Shown here in pieces: positions 17,194 to 26,185 of a stretch of DNA of 64,000 nucleotides. A model generated the notes under the pieces. The model was given only the letters and a program-made list of their open reading frames with translations. It made no database searches and was not told the DNA's origin. Origin of the DNA: Muricoccus harenae (GTDB lineage Bacteria; Pseudomonadota; Alphaproteobacteria; Acetobacterales; Acetobacteraceae); NCBI RefSeq assembly GCF_009848505.1, contig NZ_WWDL01000002.1:124001-188000 (forward strand). Direction: 5' to 3'. The position numbers and the translations under genes are program-made. Each line of letters opens with the position of its first letter. Within the stretch, counting starts at the first letter, position 1.

Positions 17194-17961
17194 ATGCAAG
17201 TACCCCCTGAAATGCCGCGGCGCGCCGTGATCGTCACCGGCGGCAGCCGCGGCATCGGGGCGGCCACGGCCCGGCGCCTGGCGGAGGCCGGCTATGGCGT
17301 CTGCATCGGGTACCGGCATGACGCCGAGGCTGCACGGGAGGTGGTGCGGCAGATCGAAGCCGCCGGCGGCCATGCCCTCTGCGTCCCGGCGGATATGTCG
17401 GCAGAGGCCGAGTTGCCGCGCCTCTTCGATGCAGCGGAAGCGGCGCTCGGACCGCTCCATGCACTCGTCAACAACGCCGGCATCACCGGCCCGCTTGGCC
17501 GCTTCGTGGAGCTGGAGGCAGTGGCGATGCGGCGCGTGGTGGAGGTGAACCTCACCGGCACCATGCTCTGCACGCAGGAGGCCCTGCGGCGTTTCGCCGC
17601 ACGGCCGGATGCGCCGGGCCGCTCGATCGTCAACATCTCCTCGGTCGCGGCCGTGACCGGCAGCCCGGGGGAATATGTGCATTACGCCGCGACCAAGGCC
17701 GCGGTGGAAAGCTTCACCCTGGGCCTCGCACGAGAAGTGGCAGAGCAGGGCATCCGCGTGAACGCCGTGGCGCCGGGCACGGTGCAGACCGGCATTCACG
17801 CCGCGGCGGGCGATCCGGACAGGCCGGCCCGCGTCGCCCCGCGCGTGCCGATGCGCCGCGTGGGCCAGCCGGAGGAGGTGGCAGAGGCGGTGCTCTGGCT
17901 GCTCTCGGACGCGGCCTCCTACACCACGGGTGCCGTACTTCGGGTGACTGGCGGGCTGTGA
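17194..17961 (+). CDS. SDR-family oxidoreductase
   Basis: A 255-residue classical short-chain dehydrogenase. It shows TGGSRGIGAATARRLAEAG (cofactor loop), NNAGIT, the serine in NISSVAAV and the YAATKAA active-site Tyr/Lys, ending in the usual VTGGL. Such enzymes act on a wide range of alcohols and ketones with NAD(P). The ATG at 17194 has an AGGG element 6 bases upstream; an ATG at 17212 is the alternative. Its stop overlaps the MFS gene start (GTGA), so both are translated together. The substrate is unknown. Confidence 0.9.
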   Translation: MQVPPEMPRRAVIVTGGSRGIGAATARRLAEAGYGVCIGYRHDAEAAREVVRQIEAAGGHALCVPADMSAEAELPRLFDAAEAALGPLHALVNNAGITGPLGRFVELEAVAMRRVVEVNLTGTMLCTQEALRRFAARPDAPGRSIVNISSVAAVTGSPGEYVHYAATKAAVESFTLGLAREVAEQGIRVNAVAPGTVQTGIHAAAGDPDRPARVAPRVPMRRVGQPEEVAEAVLWLLSDAASYTTGAVLRVTGGL

Positions 17962-19226
17962 GCGTGGAATCGGGGACGCCGGCCCTGCCCTGGCGCGTGG
18001 CCGCCGCGCTGGCGGTGACGCAGGTGATCCATTGGGGATCGCTGTTCTACGCCTTCTCCGTGCTGATGCCGGCCATGGTCTCGGAAAGGGGCTGGCGCGT
18101 GGAGTTGGTGGTCGGCGCCTTCTCCGCTGGGCTGCTGGCCGAGGCGGGGGCGGCGGTGCTGGTCGGTCTGCTGCTTGACCGGTTGGGCGCGCGGCGCGTG
18201 ATGACGGCGGGTTCTCTCGCGGCTGGGCTCGGCCTGTGGCTCGCCGGGCGGGTGGAGATGCCGTGGCAGCTCTATGCCGTATGGATCGGCCTGGGTGCGA
18301 CCATGGCAGCCACGCTCTACCAGGCCGCCTTCGCTGCCATCACGGCGGCTTTCGGTGCCCAGGCGGCGCGGCGCGGCATCGCGGTGGTGGCCTTCGCCGG
18401 CGGACTGGCCAGCACGGTGTTCTGGCCGCTGACGAGCCTGCTCGTGCAGAACTTCGGCTGGCGGGAAGCCTGCAGCATCCTCGCCTTGCTGAACCTCGCC
18501 TGCATCCTGCCGCACTTCCTCATGCCAACGGCGGTGCCCGCCCCGGCATCACCATGCGCAGCAGCGCCCGCGCCGGAATCACCGGGCGCACCGGCGCCCG
18601 CCCGGCTGTCACCGGGCACCCAGCCGGTCGCCAGCGCGGTGGCGCTGCGCATGCTGCTCCGGCAGCCGCGGTTCTGGAGCCTTGTCTTCGTCTATGCCGT
18701 CATTGGCGTGGCGAGTTCCACCGTGGCCGTCCATCTGGTGCCCTTTCTGCAGGAGCGCGGGTCGGGTGCTTCGGCTGCGGCCATTGCCTCGCTGGTCGGT
18801 GTGGCGCAGGTGGCCGGGCGGGTCGTGGAGTTCACCCTTGGCAGCCGCATGTCACTGCGGACGATCGCGCTCGGCTCGCTCGCCCTGCTCAGCACCGTCT
18901 TCGCAATCCTGACCATAGGCGGCGGCGCGGTGTTGCTGGGACTGGCGATGCTGCTCTACGGCGCGGCGAATGGCGTGCTGACCATCATGCGCGGCGCACT
19001 GCCCGCCTTCCTGTTCGGCACGGCCGGCTATGGCACGATCACCGGTGTCCTCTCTGCCGCCAGTTCCCTGGCTCGGGCGGCCGGGCCGATCGGGATGGCC
19101 TGGATGTGGCAGCGGATGGGTGGCTACGGTCCCGGCATGGCGGCCATCGCCATCCTGTGCCTCACGGCCATTCTCGCCCTCGCGGCCGCAACGCGAAGCA
19201 CGCATCATGCGGAGGAGCCCCGGTGA
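17958..19226 (+). CDS. MFS transporter
   Basis: A 422-residue inner-membrane carrier with about 12 hydrophobic segments in two groups of six, separated by a long Pro/Ala-rich cytoplasmic loop near residues 190-220. The first half contains LLLDRLGARRVMTAG, the loop 2-3 motif of the major facilitator superfamily. Layout and length resemble the monocarboxylate/oxalate-type MFS group. It starts with GTG inside the SDR stop. It probably imports the compound handled by the SDR and cupin genes around it. Confidence 0.88.
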   Translation: MSVESGTPALPWRVAAALAVTQVIHWGSLFYAFSVLMPAMVSERGWRVELVVGAFSAGLLAEAGAAVLVGLLLDRLGARRVMTAGSLAAGLGLWLAGRVEMPWQLYAVWIGLGATMAATLYQAAFAAITAAFGAQAARRGIAVVAFAGGLASTVFWPLTSLLVQNFGWREACSILALLNLACILPHFLMPTAVPAPASPCAAAPAPESPGAPAPARLSPGTQPVASAVALRMLLRQPRFWSLVFVYAVIGVASSTVAVHLVPFLQERGSGASAAAIASLVGVAQVAGRVVEFTLGSRMSLRTIALGSLALLSTVFAILTIGGGAVLLGLAMLLYGAANGVLTIMRGALPAFLFGTAGYGTITGVLSAASSLARAAGPIGMAWMWQRMGGYGPGMAAIAILCLTAILALAAATRSTHHAEEPR

Positions 19227-19282
19227 TGCGGGCACGGATGGCAGCCCGCATTCGGCGTGCACCGGAGAAGGAGCTTCCCATC

Positions 19283-19774
19283 ATGATCGATCGTCCGAAG
19301 GGAGAAATGGCCGAGCCTGTTGCCGTCATCGCCGAGGACGTGCCGCCGCGCACCAAGCCCTCGAACTATCCCGCCGTCTTTGCCGAGAGAATGGCGGGGC
19401 GGGTGAAGCGCCCGCTCGGCGATGTCTTCGGCCTCCACAACTTCGGCGTGAACCTGACGACGCTGGAGCCTGGCGCTGTCTCCGCCCTTCAGCATTCGCA
19501 CAGCCGGCAGGATGAGTTCGTCTATGTACTGGAAGGCGAGGTGGTGCTCGTCACGGGAGGGAAGGAGACCATCCTTCACCCGGGAGCCTGCGCCGGTTTC
19601 AGGGCAGGGGGCACCGCTCATCATCTGGAGAACCGCTCAGGCGCGCCCGTTCGGTACCTGGAAATCGGCGACCGTAGCGAGGGCGATGAGGTCTCTTATC
19701 CGGCGGATGATCTCCAGGCTGTCCGCGAAGACGGCGCCTGGCGCTTCCGGCACAAGGACGGCTCGCCCTATTGA
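19283..19774 (+). CDS. Cupin domain-containing protein
   Basis: A 163-residue single-domain cupin. The first cupin motif is HSHSRQDEFVYVLEGE (two His and a Glu as metal ligands) and the second is GACAGFRAGGTAHHLEN with the last His. The start at 19283 follows AAGGAG; an in-frame ATG at 19226 overlapping the MFS stop, with GGAGGA upstream, is a real alternative that adds 19 residues. Proteins of this type can be small-molecule isomerases or binding proteins. Its position makes it a likely member of the SDR-MFS operon. Confidence 0.85.
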   Translation: MIDRPKGEMAEPVAVIAEDVPPRTKPSNYPAVFAERMAGRVKRPLGDVFGLHNFGVNLTTLEPGAVSALQHSHSRQDEFVYVLEGEVVLVTGGKETILHPGACAGFRAGGTAHHLENRSGAPVRYLEIGDRSEGDEVSYPADDLQAVREDGAWRFRHKDGSPY

Positions 19775-19840
19775 GCCGGATTTGGGGACGCGCAGGATGA
19801 ACTGGGAAATGCTCATAAGCAATCCGGGCGGATCTCTCCG

Positions 19841-20740
19841 ATGACGGGAGAGCGGGCCGTGGAGATCATCTGCCAGGATGGCGTCCGTCTCGGTGGCCAT
19901 TTCTGGCCGGCCGCGTCCGGACCCGTCTACGGCGCGGTCGTCGTGAATGCGGCCACCGGCGTCCTCGCCCGCTACTACCACCGCTACGCGCGCTTCCTCG
20001 CGCAGCATGGCTTCAATGTGCTCACCTACGACTATCGCGGCATCGGCGCATCGCGCCCATCAAGTCTGCGCGGCTGCAAATTCCGTTGGCGCGATTGGGG
20101 CGAGCTGGATTTCGACGCCGCCCTCCGCTTCCTGCAGGGCGAGGCAAGAGGCGGCCCGCTTCTCGCCGTCGGCCACAGTATCGGCGGCTTCCTTCCGGGC
20201 CTCGCAGAGAGCGGGTCCTCGCTTTCGCGCATGCTCACCGTTGGGGCGCAATATGCCTATTGGCGGGATTACGCCGCGGACCGGCGCCGGGAGTTGTTCC
20301 TGAAGTGGCATGTCGCCATGCCGGCCCTGACTGCCCTCTGCGGCTACTTCCCCGGCCGCCGCCTCGGCTGGCTGGAGGACCTGCCCGCGGGCGTCGCCAA
20401 TGAATGGAGCTTCAGGCGCGCACGGATGGAACTCAGCCATCCGGCCGAGCGGCGGGACGAGGTTCTCTCCCGTTTCGCGGCCGTCACTGCCCCGATCCTG
20501 GCCGTCTCGGTGTCGGACGATGAATTCGGCACGCCGGAGGCGGTCCGTCGGGGCCTCGGCTATTACCGCGCGGCGCGGAAGGAGCAAGTCCTCCTGGCGC
20601 CCGACGATCTGGGCCTTCCGGCCATCGGCCATTTCAGCCTGTTCCACGCCAGGCACGAGCACGGCTTCTGGAAGGATACGCTGCTCTGGCTCCGGCAGGG
20701 CGTGAATCCCTGGGCAGGGAGGAGCCTCGCTTCGCCATGA
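19841..20740 (+). CDS. Alpha/beta hydrolase family protein (serine aminopeptidase S33-like)
   Basis: A 299-residue alpha/beta hydrolase. It has a long first beta region (VVVNAATGVLARYYHRYARF), then YDYRGIGASRP (oxyanion region) and the nucleophile elbow AVGHSIGG with the serine. A candidate acid is in VSDDEFG and the histidine in IGHFSLF. This build is typical of the COG4757-like lipase/esterase group. It follows the cupin gene after 66 bases and may be the last gene of that run. The natural substrate is unknown. Confidence 0.87.
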   Translation: MTGERAVEIICQDGVRLGGHFWPAASGPVYGAVVVNAATGVLARYYHRYARFLAQHGFNVLTYDYRGIGASRPSSLRGCKFRWRDWGELDFDAALRFLQGEARGGPLLAVGHSIGGFLPGLAESGSSLSRMLTVGAQYAYWRDYAADRRRELFLKWHVAMPALTALCGYFPGRRLGWLEDLPAGVANEWSFRRARMELSHPAERRDEVLSRFAAVTAPILAVSVSDDEFGTPEAVRRGLGYYRAARKEQVLLAPDDLGLPAIGHFSLFHARHEHGFWKDTLLWLRQGVNPWAGRSLASP

Positions 20741-21237
20741 CCCCGTTGCGTGGGTTCAAGGCCCTGCGATCAGCCGCGGCCAAGTCATATAGGGGAGCGG
20801 CCCCTTGGGGACTGGCTTGCGGGGCCCACCTTCGGACCCACCGCGGCAACTGCAGACCACACCCGGTGAATGCCGGATCTGACGATTCTTGTTCTTCCGA
20901 ACTCCCGCTCCCGGAGGTCGAGGGGAGCGGGAGCCACGATCGGAAGCGGCGCGGTACCCACCCGGCGCCGGGATTAACCTAAGATAACTCTGCTGGCCAG
21001 CACAACCCTCACGTGTATGTGTCCGGATAAGTCCTTGGTATCTCGAATGTGTGGCCGGGAAGGTTTGATCCTTCCGCTGCGGCGCCGGCGGAATCGGTGC
21101 GTTCCTCTCGGCCGCGAAGGGGAGGCCAACTGCCAATGTCTGGCCATTCGCGAGTTGTGCGGCTGGCGTGGGGCGCCTCTCCCTAAACCCGTCTCCGACA
21201 ATCCCGTTCCTGCACCACCCGGCCCCGCGGAGACGCC
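20741..21237. other. Intergenic region with two strong hairpins
   Basis: About 500 bases without a convincing gene. It holds a perfect 11-base stem, CTCCCGCTCCC (20902-20912) with GGGAGCGGGAG (20923-20933) and a 10-base loop. It also holds a 6-base stem GGAAGG/CCTTCC (21058-21075). The first could terminate the hydrolase transcript; neither has a T tract. The stretch from about 20985 to 21060 is less GC-rich than its surroundings and may contain the promoter of the DUF202 gene. Confidence 0.55.
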
Positions 21238-21627
21238 ATGCCAGACACAGGATCGCAACAGGCGGAAAGCGCCGATCGCCGGACCGAACTCGCGGCCGAC
21301 CGGACCGTCCTTGCGGCAGAGCGCACCTATGCGGCCTGGGTCCGCACGGGCCTTGCGGCCCTCGCCGCCGGAGTGGGCGCGAAGAAGGTTTTGGGCGGCG
21401 TGATGCAGGAATGGGCCGTGCTCGCCACCGGATCGGTCCTTGTGCTCTTCGGCGCCTTCTGCTTCGTCGCGGCGGTCTGGCGCGAGTTGCGGGCTGGCGC
21501 GCCGCCACCGCAGCCCGATATCAGGCGCCTTCCGCGCGCCGCGCTCATCGGCGTCAACGGGTTCCTGGTGCTCGTTTGCCTCGGGGCTTTGCTGGGGGTC
21601 TGGTTCGGCGAGACCGGCGGCGAATAA
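21238..21627 (+). CDS. DUF202 domain-containing membrane protein (YidH-like)
   Basis: A 129-residue protein. A charged N-terminus is followed by the family signature LAADRTVLAAERTYAAWVRTGLA (residues about 19-41; key residues the Glu-Arg-Thr and Trp-x-Arg-Thr), then three hydrophobic segments. This is the DUF202/YidH family of small inner-membrane proteins, whose function is not established. It stands alone with its own upstream region. The N-terminal 15 residues are hydrophilic and cytoplasmic by charge. Confidence 0.88.
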   Translation: MPDTGSQQAESADRRTELAADRTVLAAERTYAAWVRTGLAALAAGVGAKKVLGGVMQEWAVLATGSVLVLFGAFCFVAAVWRELRAGAPPPQPDIRRLPRAALIGVNGFLVLVCLGALLGVWFGETGGE

Positions 21628-21726
21628 AGGATCGGCCCCCGTGCCTCGTGTAGCAGGCGGGGGCGCAAGCTGGAGGGTCCGCATGGACTTCATTTCCCCT
21701 GACGGGCTTCCGCGGATGTTGCGGGC

Positions 21727-22062
21727 ATGAGCCGGCGGCCACAGAAGGGGCCGAAAGGCCGGAACCGCCGCCGCGTTGACGCCGAGGCCCAGGCCGAGGT
21801 CGCGCAACTGCGGCAGGAATTGGCGGAGGCGCGCAGGATGTTGCGCCAGGTCGAGGAAGCCGGCTCCGACGCCTTCCTGTCCCGGCGCCTTGCGGCGCTG
21901 GAGGAAGGCCAGCAGGTGGCTCGCGGCCAGGCGCTCGAGGCGATGGCCGCGCGCACCCGGGCCGAGGGGGAATTGCGCGCGCTTCAGGACGCCATCGGCA
22001 AGGCGCCGGGCCTCGGCGGGTGGCTGCTTCGAAGGGCGCAGAGGCGCCTGCTGCCGCGCTGA
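21727..22062 (+). CDS. Hypothetical coiled-coil protein
   Basis: A 111-residue protein with a very basic N-terminus (about 17 residues rich in Arg, Lys and Pro) and then a long Ala/Glu/Arg helix from about residue 18 to 85 with heptad character (AEAQAEVAQLRQELAEARRM). The C-terminus has Gly-Trp-Leu and an RRAQRR segment. No family was recognised. Codon use and the basic-then-acidic layout look like a real small protein, but the evidence for expression is weak. Confidence 0.55.
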   Translation: MSRRPQKGPKGRNRRRVDAEAQAEVAQLRQELAEARRMLRQVEEAGSDAFLSRRLAALEEGQQVARGQALEAMAARTRAEGELRALQDAIGKAPGLGGWLLRRAQRRLLPR

Positions 22063-22129
22063 AGCCGGACGCGGCGGATCACCGCAGGGCAGGGGCGATC
22101 CGTCGCTCCGGGGCGGAGATCGGCCCCGG

Positions 22130-22873
22130 CTAGAACCGGCCGCCGATATTGAAGGTGATCCGCCTCTCGCCATCCAGCCCGGGGCAGGTGGCGCCAATAT
22201 GCAGCGGCGCCATGGCTAACCGGGTGAGCTGAAGCGTCAGTTCGCAGCTCGAGGAGGATGCGGTCTCGTCGATGCCGCGGGAGAGGAGGCGGGTGGTGAC
22301 GAGGTGAAGGTCGAAGCGGGTCTGCGCGTCGCCGAGCGGGCGAAGGCTGCCGGAAAGCCCCGCCTCGCCCCGGAACGCCAGGCCCGTGACACCGGCGGGG
22401 TTCGGGGCGGACAGCCCGATGGGATCGCCGAATCCCGTCTTGGCATTGAACCGCAACCCTGCCGGGAGGGGCACAGCCAACTCCTGCAGGATCGCCGCCC
22501 CGAGCTTCGGCTGTGCCTCGGCATCGGCATGCCAGCCAGCCTCCGCGCGGATGAGCGGGACCATGGTCAGTGTGACGCCGCCGCGACGGAACACTTGCTG
22601 CCGGGAGCCGGCAGTCCCCCAGGCACTGGCGGAGACGATGTTCCCTGAGGCATCGCGCGCGGGCTCGGGGCTTTCTCCCGCCAGCCAGAAGACCTTGTCG
22701 GGCGGATTCCAGCTGAGGCTCAGCGGTCGCCGTGGAAGGATCGGCTCCGGGGCTGGGATGCCAGAATACCAGGATTCAACGGTCATTTCCGGAGCAGCAA
22801 TGGCGGGCAACCCGGAGAGGCAGCAGGCCAGCACGGCCGCCCCAAGGAGCAAGAGGGTACGACGCAGGTTCAT
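22130..22873 (-). CDS. Hypothetical exported protein with beta-barrel-like C-terminus
   Basis: A 247-residue protein with a clear signal peptide (NLRRTLLLLGAAVLACCLSG, cleavage near IAAPE). The mature part alternates polar and hydrophobic residues, as in beta strands, and ends ITFNIGGRF. A terminal Phe after such a strand is a hallmark of outer-membrane barrel proteins recognised by BamA. No specific family was recognised. It is convergent with the coiled-coil gene and has no obvious operon partner. Confidence 0.65.
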   Translation of the reverse strand: MNLRRTLLLLGAAVLACCLSGLPAIAAPEMTVESWYSGIPAPEPILPRRPLSLSWNPPDKVFWLAGESPEPARDASGNIVSASAWGTAGSRQQVFRRGGVTLTMVPLIRAEAGWHADAEAQPKLGAAILQELAVPLPAGLRFNAKTGFGDPIGLSAPNPAGVTGLAFRGEAGLSGSLRPLGDAQTRFDLHLVTTRLLSRGIDETASSSSCELTLQLTRLAMAPLHIGATCPGLDGERRITFNIGGRF

Positions 22874-23031
22874 GTCAGAATTGGGGCAAACATGGCGAAA
22901 TCATGTCTTTTGTTAAAACGCCACGCCTGCAAGCTCAAGCAAACTATCAAGGACGTTCAAACCTGCGCAGCGGAATGTTGCGCCGCAGCATCACCTGGAC
23001 CGGGCCCCGGTAAGCGGATATCTCGGCCGCC

Positions 23032-23826
23032 CTAATCGGCGCTCTGTTCCCGATCCTGGCGTACCGCGATCGCAGGCACGGCCACCCCCAGCGCTTCGCG
23101 CCGTGCCATGGCCACTGCGACACCCGCCACCGCCCATCCTCCGCCGGGATCCCGCGCGAGAAGCGGAGCACCGCTGGCCCCCCGCGTGCCGCCGCAGCTA
23201 TGGACCAGCAAAATCCGGTCATCACGCCGCATCATCCCCAGCGCACGGCACTCGATATCGGCCATCAGCAGTTCCGGGCGATCCTGCTGGTAGCCTCCCA
23301 GCATGAGCGGGGTCTGTGGCGGGATCTCGCGCAGGAGGGGAAGCCTGCCCTCTGCCCGGCCAAGCGAGGTGTCCAGGGTGAGAAGTGCCCAGTCGGCCCC
23401 GTGTGGCAGGCGTGTGCGAGCGTCGAAGCCGGGGCCGATCTGCATGGCGACGGCCCGCGCCTGCGCCTTCCAGCTCCCTTGCCGGTAACCGAGGAGGAAG
23501 TGGACCGATGATGGCTGCACGAACCTGTTCGAGCGGGGCGCAACCAGGCAATGGGCAGCCGTCAGCACGGTCCGGGGCCCGATCAGCGTGCCGGTGCAGC
23601 GAAGACCGAGCTCCGTCTGCACGCGCCCCAGCGCCGCCCAGGGCATGGCGCTGCCATCGACCGGGCCCCTGGGATCCTGCGGCCCAAGGCCGGGAAGTTC
23701 GGACAAGGGAATGGTCGGCTCCCGCGCCGCCGCCATGCCCCCGGAAAATCCCAGAAGGGCTAGGGCGATCGCAGCCAGCAAGCCGGATGAGGGCAGTCCA
23801 GTCTCGCGCCGCCTCGAATTGCTCAT
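23032..23826 (-). CDS. Secreted trypsin-like serine protease
   Basis: A 264-residue chymotrypsin-fold (S1) protein. A signal peptide covers about residues 10-35 (LLAAIALALLGFSGGMAAA). The catalytic triad is visible: His in VLTAAHCLV, Asp in GADWALLTL and Ser in GGTRGASGAPLL. The cysteine after the His and one in CRALG may form disulfides. The ATG at 23826 has AGGGAG upstream; the longer open frame before it is not supported. It probably acts in the periplasm or outside. No partner gene is linked. Confidence 0.87.
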   Translation of the reverse strand: MSNSRRRETGLPSSGLLAAIALALLGFSGGMAAAREPTIPLSELPGLGPQDPRGPVDGSAMPWAALGRVQTELGLRCTGTLIGPRTVLTAAHCLVAPRSNRFVQPSSVHFLLGYRQGSWKAQARAVAMQIGPGFDARTRLPHGADWALLTLDTSLGRAEGRLPLLREIPPQTPLMLGGYQQDRPELLMADIECRALGMMRRDDRILLVHSCGGTRGASGAPLLARDPGGGWAVAGVAVAMARREALGVAVPAIAVRQDREQSAD

Positions 23827-23974
23827 TCGCCGACTCCCTGGAACCAGCCGATGCGCCTGGTCAGGTCCAGAACGCGGCCCCGTCACCTGGGCCCTCACGG
23901 GTGCTGGGGCAGGGGAGGCGAGGTTCGAGCACGCTCGGCCCGGACGCAAGGAACGGACCCCCGGATGCAGCCGG

Positions 23975-24283
23975 TCAGGCCTCCGGGTCCTCCCCGGCGA
24001 TTTCGCGGACGGCGGCATCCAGCGCTGCCGCCATCAAGGCGCGATAGGCGGTTTCGCCGACGGGTGTCGGACCGAGCGGGGAACTCTCAAGGAGTTCCCC
24101 CAACTCGCGGCGGATCTGCAGGAGTGCCTCGGTGCGCGTGGCGGCCGGGTCTGGAAGGCTCGTCCTTCGTGCCTGCAAGGCCTGCCGTAGCGCCACTTTC
24201 ATGGCGGGAACCAGAATTCGGAGAAGGTCCGACAATGCTCCATCCCGGGATTGGGCGACGTGCCCGGGGGCCGTCCGCGTCAT
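23975..24283 (-). CDS. Hypothetical protein
   Basis: A 102-residue, mainly helical protein without a signal peptide or membrane segment. It has Ala/Leu-rich amphipathic stretches (LSDLLRILVPAMKVALRQAL and ETAYRALMAAALDAAVREIA). No family was recognised. It lies upstream of the protease on the same strand with about 150 bases between. The reading frame is plausible for this GC content but could also be spurious. Confidence 0.45.
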   Translation of the reverse strand: MTRTAPGHVAQSRDGALSDLLRILVPAMKVALRQALQARRTSLPDPAATRTEALLQIRRELGELLESSPLGPTPVGETAYRALMAAALDAAVREIAGEDPEA

Positions 24284-24461
24284 GAATTGAGATCGCGATA
24301 ATCTCCGGCCCCTTCACAGGACTTCATGGCGAAAACGTGCGTTTCATCAGACGATACTGCCTTGATTGCGCCTCGGGCCCCCTGGCGGGCGGACGGCCTC
24401 CAAGAAGGGCCGGCTTGGGCGATGCTTTCCGCTTCGAACGGCCTGCACCGCAGGATCGGCC

Positions 24462-25220
24462 TCAGCCCGGCGACAGACCTGCGGTGGGGATAACCAGCAG
24501 TTCCCCGTCAGGCATCCGGACCCGTTCCAGCCGCGCGCCGAAGGCCTCGTCCAGGGTCCGATCCACCAACACCTCGCCCGGTGTTCCATCCAGTTCGATC
24601 CGCCCTTCCACGAGAAGGATCAGCCGGTCGCACCAGCGAGCCGCCAGGTTCAGTTCATGCAGCGCGACCACGATCGCAGCCCCCGCCACCGCGCGCCCCC
24701 TGAGTTGCGCCATCAGGGCTGCCGCCTGGCCAATATCGAGCGCGGCTTCCGGTTCGTCCGCCAGCACCACCGGCGGGTCGGGCGCCAGGACCATGGCTGC
24801 CAGGACCCGGGCGCGCTCACCGCCCGAAAGGTCTGACCAGCGCCGTTCCATCAGCATCCCCAGCCCGAAATGTGCCGCCAGCAAGGGAAGGGGGACCGGT
24901 CGGAGGGCGCGCTCCAGCCCCAGGCGCAGCATTTCCGAGACACGCCAGTCCCAATGCGGCGCGAAGTGCTGGGGAAGGTAGCCCAGCCGGGCTGCGCGTT
25001 CCCGCGCCGTCCAATCCTCCATCCGCTGGCCGACCAGCGTCACCCCGCCGGCATCTGGCGGCGCCAGCCCCGCGAGCAGCCGCAGCAGCGTCGATTTTCC
25101 CGCGCCGTTCGGGCCGATGAGACCCACCATCTCGCCCGCCCGGAGCGAAAGGGAGATACCATCCAACAGCACGGCCCCACGCCGGACCAGGCGCAGCCCA
25201 TTTGCTTCCAGCACGCTCAT
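24462..25220 (-). CDS. btuD: Cobalamin ABC transporter ATP-binding protein
   Basis: A 252-residue ABC ATPase of the FecE/BtuD type. Walker A is GPNGAGKST, the Q loop is in YLPQHFAPHW, the signature is LSGGERARV and Walker B is VVLADEP followed by ALDIGQ; the switch His is in ALHELNLA. The ATG at 25220 overlaps the permease stop (ATGA). It is the last gene of a minus-strand run (BtuB-like receptor, binding protein, permease, ATPase) behind a cobalamin riboswitch, so the substrate should be cobalamin or cobinamide. Confidence 0.9.
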   Translation of the reverse strand: MSVLEANGLRLVRRGAVLLDGISLSLRAGEMVGLIGPNGAGKSTLLRLLAGLAPPDAGGVTLVGQRMEDWTARERAARLGYLPQHFAPHWDWRVSEMLRLGLERALRPVPLPLLAAHFGLGMLMERRWSDLSGGERARVLAAMVLAPDPPVVLADEPEAALDIGQAAALMAQLRGRAVAGAAIVVALHELNLAARWCDRLILLVEGRIELDGTPGEVLVDRTLDEAFGARLERVRMPDGELLVIPTAGLSPG

Positions 25221-26185
25221 GCGCGGCGCAACTCGCGCCAGAGGACGAAAAGGAAGAAGGGCCCGCCGATCAGCGCGGTGACCAGGCCGAGCGGGATCTC
25301 CGCCGGCGGCAGCACGGCGCGCGCTACCCCATCCGCCAGCATGGCCAGCCCGGCCCCAGCCGCCGCGGCACGTGGCAGCAGCCCCGCATGGCCGGGGCCG
25401 TGCCGCCAGCGCGCCAGATGCGGCGCCATCAACCCGACAAAGCCAACCAGACCGCCCCAGACTACCGAGACCGCCACCACCAGCGCGCCCGCCAGCACCG
25501 CCAGCGCCACGAAGCGCGGCACGCGCAACCCGAAGCTGGCGGCGACCGTCTCCCCCAGCCCCAGAAGGTCCAGCCCATGGGCCAGGGCGCGGCAGAGCAG
25601 CAGGGCGCCGAGGGTGAGCGCCCCCAGCACGCCCAGCTCCGGCCAGGACGGCGTCTGCACGCCACCCAATGTCCAGGACAAGACGGCCTGCAGGCTCACC
25701 GTCTCGTCCGAAAGGGCCATCATCAGGAAGGAGCGCGCCGCCCCCAGCACGGCCGCGACTGCGACCCCCGCCAGCAGAAGCGCCATGATGGAGCCCGGCC
25801 CCGCAAGCCCGCCCAGCCCCAGCACGGCCCATGAGGCCGCCCAGGCCCCGCCGAAGGCCAGGAGCGGCAGCGCCCAGCCCGATGGAACTGGCATGGGAAC
25901 GAGCAGCGCCACCGTGGCACCCACCGCCGCACCGCCGGCGGCGCCGAGCAGATAGGGTTCGGCCAGCGGGTTGCGGAACACGCCCTGGAACACGGCACCG
26001 CCCAGTCCCAGCAGCGCGCCGACGCAACCCGCCCCCAGCACCCGCGGCAGCCGCCAGGCGATGATGAGCCGCGACAGCGGCGCCGCCGGGTCCTGGATCA
26101 ACGCCAGCATATCGCCAGGCGACAGGATTTCGGCGCCCAGCCACAGGCCGGCGAGCAGACCGAGGATGGGAAGGAGAAGCGTCAT
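25217..26185 (-). CDS. btuC: Cobalamin ABC transporter permease (FecCD family)
   Basis: A 322-residue inner-membrane permease with about ten hydrophobic segments. Family markers are WRLPRVLGAGCVGALLGLGG near residues 43-62, FRNPLAEPYLLGAAGGAAVG, and near the end VGFVGLMAPHLARW, the coupling-helix region, with ARAVLPPAEIPLGLVTALIG. It overlaps binding-protein and ATPase genes by ATGA on both sides. The B12 assignment comes from the riboswitch and receptor in the same operon; the fold alone also fits siderophore or heme uptake. Confidence 0.9.
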   Translation of the reverse strand: MTLLLPILGLLAGLWLGAEILSPGDMLALIQDPAAPLSRLIIAWRLPRVLGAGCVGALLGLGGAVFQGVFRNPLAEPYLLGAAGGAAVGATVALLVPMPVPSGWALPLLAFGGAWAASWAVLGLGGLAGPGSIMALLLAGVAVAAVLGAARSFLMMALSDETVSLQAVLSWTLGGVQTPSWPELGVLGALTLGALLLCRALAHGLDLLGLGETVAASFGLRVPRFVALAVLAGALVVAVSVVWGGLVGFVGLMAPHLARWRHGPGHAGLLPRAAAAGAGLAMLADGVARAVLPPAEIPLGLVTALIGGPFFLFVLWRELRRA

